Shown in pieces: positions 59,189 through 64,000 of a stretch of DNA of 64,000 nt. A program made the translations under genes and the position numbers. Where the stretch lies: NCBI RefSeq assembly GCF_041410465.1, contig NZ_CP166961.1, positions 806,001-870,000 on the forward strand, read 5' to 3'. Position 1 is the first letter of the stretch, and every line of letters starts with the position of its first letter. Source of the DNA: Thalassotalea sp. 273M-4. Its GTDB lineage: Bacteria > Pseudomonadota > Gammaproteobacteria > Enterobacterales > Alteromonadaceae. Below the pieces are notes generated by a model. The model was not told the DNA's origin, ran no database searches, and worked only from the letters and a program-made list of their open reading frames with translations.

Positions 59189-59673
59189 GAGACCAAAATA
59201 CTCTTTGCTACTAAGGTTAGACTTATGTTTTTACTGATTTTTTTTACTTGTTATCGGACTGATGCATTTATATGATACGCCATTACCTGATTTTATGTGA
59301 GTCAGGCAGTATACGCTAACTTGTATTAACATTAGGAGTATGAAGCTCCATTCAGAGTCAAAAAAAGGTTTTTGTTTTTACTACATTTCTAGGTGTAAAT
59401 TTTGAAGCCACCCTTATTATGATGAAAAATTACACCAAAATCGGTATTTTTTAATCTAGCTAAGCGAGAAGTTATCAAAAAATGAAAATTTAACAAAAAA
59501 CCTTATCTCAAATCAATTTTATAGAGCGTAAATTGGTCTACAGTTTGAATTAAGAAATTTTTAGTAAAAGTGTTGCAAACGAAGTTCTCTGTAATAATTT
59601 TTACTATGCTTTTTAGCGATACCTGTTGAGCACGGTTACTAATAGTTTTTTACATTATATCGAGGAGGCATTC
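59189..59673. other. Long upstream region of adhE, 485 bp
   Basis: It holds no supported gene. TTG 59626 opens a frame continuous with adhE, but the AdhE N-terminus fits ATG 59674. A 485-base leader/promoter region is long for this neighbourhood. TTGCAA at about 59575 and AT-rich hexamers after it are possible promoter parts, without good spacing. I see no Rex or FNR box. Confidence 0.5.
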
Positions 59674-62331
59674 ATGCCGGTAACTAATTTAGATGAATTG
59701 AATGACATGATTTTGCGCGTAAAAGCAGCGCAAAAAGAATTCTCTACCTTTCCACAAGAAAAAGTTGATAAAATTTTCCGTGCAGCATCTTTAGCTGCAA
59801 ACAATGCTCGCATTCCTTTAGCTCAAATGGCTGCTGAAGAGTCTGGTATGGGGATTGTTGAAGATAAAGTTATTAAAAACCACTTCGCTTCAGAATTTAT
59901 TTACAACAAATATAAAGATGAAAAAACCTGTGGTATTTTAAGTGAAAATGAAGAGTTTGGTACCATTGAAATTGCAGAGCCTGTGGGTATCATCTGTGGT
60001 ATCGTACCTACAACGAACCCAACCTCTACTGCGATTTTTAAATCATTAATCTCATTAAAAACGCGTAACGCGATTATATTTTCTCCTCACCCGCGGGCAA
60101 AAAATTCAACCAACACCGCGGCTAAAATTGTTCTAGATGCTGCTGTTGCAGCGGGTGCGCCAAAAGACATCATCGGTTGGATTGACCAACCATCTGTTGA
60201 GCTTTCTAACACGCTTATGAAGCATGATGAAATTAACCTAATCTTGGCAACTGGTGGTCCAGGTATGGTTAAAGCTGCTTACTCTTCAGGTAAGCCGGCG
60301 ATTGGTGTTGGTGCTGGTAACGTACCAGTGGTGATTGATGAAACAGCTGACATCAAGCGTGCGGTAGCGTCAGTGCTTATGTCAAAAACTTTCGATAACG
60401 GTGTGGTTTGTGCCTCTGAGCAAGCGGTTATCGTCATGGACGAAGTATACGAGCAAGTTAAAGAGCGTTTTGCTTCTCACAACGGTTATGTATTAAGCAA
60501 AGCCGAAGCGGATAAAGTACGTAAAGTGCTTCTTATCGACGGTAACTTAAATGCTGCAATCGTTGGCCAACCAGCGGTTAAAATTGCTGAGTTAGCTGGT
60601 GTTAAGGTACCAGCAAGCACTAAAATCCTTATCGGTGAAGGTACACAAGTAAGCTACGATGACGAGTTTGCCCACGAGAAACTATCACCAACGCTTGGTT
60701 TATTCCGCGCATCTTCTTTTGAAAATGCGGTTGATCAAGCGTGTACTATGGTTGATATCGGTGGTATCGGTCATACTTCAGCAATTTACACCAACCAAGA
60801 TAAGAACAAAGATCGCATTAAGTACTTTGGCGATCGCATGAAGACCGCTCGTATCTTAGTAAACATCCCAACCTCACATGGTGGTATTGGTGACCTTTAC
60901 AACTTCAACGTAGCGCCTTCTTTAACATTAGGTTGTGGTTCTTGGGGTGGTAACTCAATTTCTGAAAACGTAGGTCCTAAGCACCTTATTAATAAGAAAA
61001 CTGTAGCTAAGCGAGCTGAGAACATGTTGTGGCATAAACTTCCAAAATCTATCTACTTCCGCCGTGGTAGCTTACCAATTGCATTAAGCGATCTTGAAGG
61101 TAAGAAGCGTGCGATGATCGTGACCGACAAGTTCTTATACAACAACGGTTACACGGCTGAAATCTCAAAAATCTTAAAAGATATGGGTATTGACAGCCAC
61201 GTATTCTCTGACGTAGAAGCGGATCCTACATTATCTATCGTTAAGCGTGGTGCTGATGCGATGGCGAGCTTCCAACCAGACATTATTATCGCTCTAGGTG
61301 GTGGTTCTCCAATGGACGCAGCAAAAATTATGTGGGTAATGTACGAGCACCCAGAAACTGCGTTTGAAGAATTAGCATTACGTTTTATGGACATTCGTAA
61401 ACGTATTTACAAATTCCCTAAAATGGGTAAAAAAGCAGAGTTAGTATGTATCACAACAACATCGGGTACAGGTTCAGAAGTAACGCCATTTGCTGTTGTA
61501 ACAGATGATGCTACAGGCGCTAAATACCCACTAGCTGATTACGAATTAACACCAAATATGGCTATCGTTGATGCGAACCTTGTAATGAACATGCCTAAGT
61601 CTTTAACCGCTTTTGGTGGTTACGATGCGGTAACGCACGCCTTAGAAGCTTATGTTTCTGTGCTAGCGAATGAATATTCAGATGGTCAAGCTTTACAAGC
61701 GCTTAAACTGCTTAAAGAGTACTTACCATCAAGCTATGCAAACGGTGCAAATGACCCAATCGCTCGTGAGAAAGTACACAATGCAGCAACCATCGCTGGG
61801 ATCGCATTTGCTAACGCTTTCTTAGGTGTATGTCACTCAATGGCGCACAAAATCGGTGCTGAGTTCCACTTACCACACGGTTTAGCTAACGCGCTATTAA
61901 TCAGCAACGTGGTACGTTACAACGCAACCGATAACCCAACTAAGCAAACAGCGTTCTCACAATACGACCGTCCACAAGCACGTCGTCGTTACGCTGAAGT
62001 TGCTGACCACTTAGAGTTATCTCAACCAGGTGATCGCACCGGTGACAAAGTGGAGCGCCTACTTGCTTGGTTAGACGAGCTAAAAGTCAACCTAGATATT
62101 CCTAAGTCTATCCAATTAGCGGGTGTATCTGAAAACGACTTTATGGCAAAACTAGACGAGCTTTCAGTTGAAGCGTTTGATGACCAATGTACATCAGCGA
62201 ACCCTCGTTACCCACTTATCAGTGAGCTTAAAGAGGTATTAACAGCGTCTTTCTACGGTAAAGACTATGTTGAAGCGGTAGATGCTGAAGTGGTTGAAGA
62301 GCCCAAAAAAGCGACTAAAAAGAAAAAGTAA
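59674..62331 (+). CDS. adhE: Bifunctional acetaldehyde-CoA / alcohol dehydrogenase
   Basis: AdhE reduces acetyl-CoA to ethanol in two NADH-using steps and forms spirosome filaments. ATG 59674 has an excellent GAGGAGG (59662-59668) and gives 885 residues; the E. coli enzyme has 891. The aldehyde dehydrogenase half has catalytic C246 (DNGVVCASEQA), and the iron-dependent alcohol dehydrogenase half begins around 450 with GGGSPMDAAKIMWVMYEHPE and the metal ligands in AIVDANLVM, HSMAHKIGAEFHLPHG. The tail is lysine-rich, as in E. coli. It supports mixed-acid fermentation when oxygen is short. Confidence 0.97.
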   Translation: MPVTNLDELNDMILRVKAAQKEFSTFPQEKVDKIFRAASLAANNARIPLAQMAAEESGMGIVEDKVIKNHFASEFIYNKYKDEKTCGILSENEEFGTIEIAEPVGIICGIVPTTNPTSTAIFKSLISLKTRNAIIFSPHPRAKNSTNTAAKIVLDAAVAAGAPKDIIGWIDQPSVELSNTLMKHDEINLILATGGPGMVKAAYSSGKPAIGVGAGNVPVVIDETADIKRAVASVLMSKTFDNGVVCASEQAVIVMDEVYEQVKERFASHNGYVLSKAEADKVRKVLLIDGNLNAAIVGQPAVKIAELAGVKVPASTKILIGEGTQVSYDDEFAHEKLSPTLGLFRASSFENAVDQACTMVDIGGIGHTSAIYTNQDKNKDRIKYFGDRMKTARILVNIPTSHGGIGDLYNFNVAPSLTLGCGSWGGNSISENVGPKHLINKKTVAKRAENMLWHKLPKSIYFRRGSLPIALSDLEGKKRAMIVTDKFLYNNGYTAEISKILKDMGIDSHVFSDVEADPTLSIVKRGADAMASFQPDIIIALGGGSPMDAAKIMWVMYEHPETAFEELALRFMDIRKRIYKFPKMGKKAELVCITTTSGTGSEVTPFAVVTDDATGAKYPLADYELTPNMAIVDANLVMNMPKSLTAFGGYDAVTHALEAYVSVLANEYSDGQALQALKLLKEYLPSSYANGANDPIAREKVHNAATIAGIAFANAFLGVCHSMAHKIGAEFHLPHGLANALLISNVVRYNATDNPTKQTAFSQYDRPQARRRYAEVADHLELSQPGDRTGDKVERLLAWLDELKVNLDIPKSIQLAGVSENDFMAKLDELSVEAFDDQCTSANPRYPLISELKEVLTASFYGKDYVEAVDAEVVEEPKKATKKKK

Positions 62332-62352
62332 TTTTTCGATAAGCTAATAGTT

Positions 62353-62382
62353 AAAATCCCAGGCAATGCCTGGGATTTTTTT
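62353..62382 (+). terminator. Intrinsic terminator after adhE
   Basis: AAAATCCCAGGC (62353-62364) pairs with GCCTGGGATTTT around a short AAT loop, and runs on into T. Confidence 0.88.
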
Positions 62383-62493
62383 GTCTTAAATCAAGTCACA
62401 TCAACAACGTTTTATGCGGTTAAATCTTGTGCATTGACAGTGTTGCAACCTGATGCTAACGTGCTGAAAAATAATAATAAAAGGTTTTTAGCC

Positions 62494-64000
62494 ATGAAGC
62501 GATTTGTTGCCTTAATCGTTATACTTCTAAGTTCGTCCTGCGCTGTACTAGCGCAACAACTCCCCGTTGATGTATTTGCCAAACTCCCAGCGAAAAGTTT
62601 AATGACCTTATCACCTAATGCCGAGCGTATGGCGTATCGCGATACCTCTGATGGTAAAGATATGATGGTGGTGATTGACTTAAAACAGCAGAAAATGGTG
62701 ACCGCCATTAATGTCGCCGATGTAAAGCCAACGGCTGTGTACTTTGTTGATAATAATACACTTATCTTTAGAGTCATGGACAATACACGTTTTCTCGGTT
62801 ATCGCGATCGGCACAATGTCAGTGTTGCCTATTCGTTTGACATTAAACGCAATGAGTTTCAGCAACTGTTATTACCGGGTTATGGTATTTTACATCAAGC
62901 GCAAACCGGACTTGGCCACATTGTTGGGCTCACACCGGATAAAAAATACGCCTTTATGACGGCGTATAACAAAGAGGTGGCATTAGATTTATTTAAGGTA
63001 AATTTAAGCAAACGGCCAAAGCCGAGAATTGCTAAACGCGGCACGCTTGATACTGTCGACTTTTTTGTCGGCAAAGACGGGATTGTTTTAGCCAGAGAAC
63101 GTTATAACAACGACAGAAACCTGCACATCGTTGAACGTAACGATGACGGTGATTGGGTTGAAATTTTTAAAGAGGAAACCCCATATCGTATTAAAGGTTT
63201 TGAAGGCATTACCCCAGACCAAAAAAGCTTGGTGATGATTTCGCAAGATGATGAACATGGTCGTTGGTCTTATTACACTATGTCGCTAACGGATGGCAGT
63301 ATTTCAGAACCCATATTTAGTCGTGAAGATAAAGATGTAGAACGCGTAATAGTCGATATTCATCGTGTGGTACATGGCGTGCAATACTCTGGTTTTACCC
63401 CGAGTTATGAATTTTTTGATAAGAAATTAAATGCGCGTATGGCGGGTATTCGTAAAGCCATGCCCAATAATACCTTTACCCTGACTGATTACACTCAAGA
63501 CTGGAACAATATGGTGTTTTACATGGAAGGGGAGATGAGCTCGGGTGATTACATTATGTATCAGCAAGGTGGCCTTAATTTATTGGCTTCAGCTCGACCT
63601 GATATTGCGCCACAGTTAGTTAATCCAACAACCGTGTATTCATTTAAGGCACGTGATGGTTTAACGATTCCGTCGTTAATGACCTTACCTGTCGGTAACA
63701 AAGCGGAAAAATTACCGGCCATTTTATTACCGCACGGTGGTCCTGCATCTTACGATACTTTGAGCTTTGATTTTTTAACACAATACTTTGCTAGCCAGGG
63801 GTATGTGGTTATTCGCCCACAATTTCGTGGCTCAGAAGGTTTTGGCCCCGAACATTTATTGGCTGGGGATGGCGAGTGGGGCGGTAAAATGCAAGACGAT
63901 TTAACCGATGCGGTCAATGACTTAGTGGCTAAAGGCGTAGTAGATAAAGCTAAGGTGTGTATTGTTGGTGCCAGTTATGGTGGTTATGCTGCCCTTGCTG
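62494..64000 (+). CDS. Secreted S9-family peptidase (prolyl oligopeptidase / acylaminoacyl peptidase type), 3' end outside window
   Basis: The frame opens at ATG 62494 (AAAAGG at 62479-62484 upstream) and is still open at the last base, so 502 codons are seen. A signal peptide covers about residues 1-20 (VALIVILLSSSCAVLA). Residues 25-370 look like the beta-propeller that limits access to the active site. The hydrolase domain starts near 380 with LLPHGGPASYD and PQFRGSEGFG, and the catalytic serine is S494 in VGASYGGYA. The Asp and His of the triad lie beyond the window. Extracellular or periplasmic peptide hydrolysis is expected. Confidence 0.9.
   Translation, partial: MKRFVALIVILLSSSCAVLAQQLPVDVFAKLPAKSLMTLSPNAERMAYRDTSDGKDMMVVIDLKQQKMVTAINVADVKPTAVYFVDNNTLIFRVMDNTRFLGYRDRHNVSVAYSFDIKRNEFQQLLLPGYGILHQAQTGLGHIVGLTPDKKYAFMTAYNKEVALDLFKVNLSKRPKPRIAKRGTLDTVDFFVGKDGIVLARERYNNDRNLHIVERNDDGDWVEIFKEETPYRIKGFEGITPDQKSLVMISQDDEHGRWSYYTMSLTDGSISEPIFSREDKDVERVIVDIHRVVHGVQYSGFTPSYEFFDKKLNARMAGIRKAMPNNTFTLTDYTQDWNNMVFYMEGEMSSGDYIMYQQGGLNLLASARPDIAPQLVNPTTVYSFKARDGLTIPSLMTLPVGNKAEKLPAILLPHGGPASYDTLSFDFLTQYFASQGYVVIRPQFRGSEGFGPEHLLAGDGEWGGKMQDDLTDAVNDLVAKGVVDKAKVCIVGASYGGYAALA

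Noticed and set aside
59626-59673. TTG 59626 as the adhE start
   Set aside because: ATG 59674 has a near-perfect GAGGAGG and the usual AdhE N-terminus.

Overview
The window is a chromosomal segment of a gammaproteobacterium. Gene content and protein sequence point to the Alteromonadales, probably Colwelliaceae (Colwellia or Thalassotalea-like). This is an inference from the asd-fimV-truA-accD-folC-dedD-cvpA-purF and tig-clpP-clpX-lon-hupB-ppiD gene orders, the AT-leaning base composition and a complete menaquinone locus beside other respiratory and fermentative genes. No marker gene is present that would fix the genus.

Layout. 1-8950: the 3' end of asd, then fimV, truA, accD, folC, dedD, cvpA and purF, all on the plus strand. 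8984-17078: an accessory stretch with a Yip1-family membrane protein, a small unknown gene, miaE, a DUF4397-like lipoprotein and a very large secreted metzincin protease. The 3' end of miaE and its terminator are duplicated as a direct repeat about 150 bp long on both sides of the lipoprotein gene. 17284-21187: lpxH-ppiB on the minus strand, cysS on the plus strand and folD on the minus strand, with a perfect bidirectional terminator between cysS and folD. 21403-21880: a tRNA operon Pro(TGG)-Arg(TCT)-His(GTG)-Pro(TGG) behind a strong stable-RNA-type promoter. 22225-31261: the proteostasis block tig, clpP, clpX, lon (with a sigma-32-like promoter), hupB and ppiD.

31353-40009: the menaquinone locus. 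menF-menD-menH-menB-menC-menE lies on the minus strand with mostly overlapping genes, menA is divergent, and a hotdog thioesterase convergent with menE is a candidate for the DHNA-CoA thioesterase step. 40208-44512: an RND efflux pair (adaptor lipoprotein and pump) without an outer-membrane partner. 44983-47909: pntA-pntB. 48065-54045: murI, a SlyD-like FKBP, a voltage-gated cation channel with an unusual acidic filter, an AGCS amino acid symporter, a DEAD-box helicase and an unknown CxxC protein. 54032-56982 (minus): a membrane-bound winged-helix/TPR regulator followed by a small cysteine-rich secreted protein. 57224-64000: a CPA2 cation/proton antiporter, adhE and the first 502 codons of a secreted S9 peptidase.

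Together these genes describe a respiring, facultatively fermenting marine-type bacterium (menaquinone, transhydrogenase, AdhE) with Na+/H+-linked transport. Most of the window is ordinary core genome. The parts most worth a second look are the repeat-bracketed region 11305-17078, the channel at 49688, the regulator/cysteine-rich pair at 54032-56982, the candidate thioesterase beside menE, and several non-coding structures (phased A-tracts before accD, leader hairpins before tig and hupB). I see no CRISPR array, rRNA operon, intact insertion sequence or prophage.
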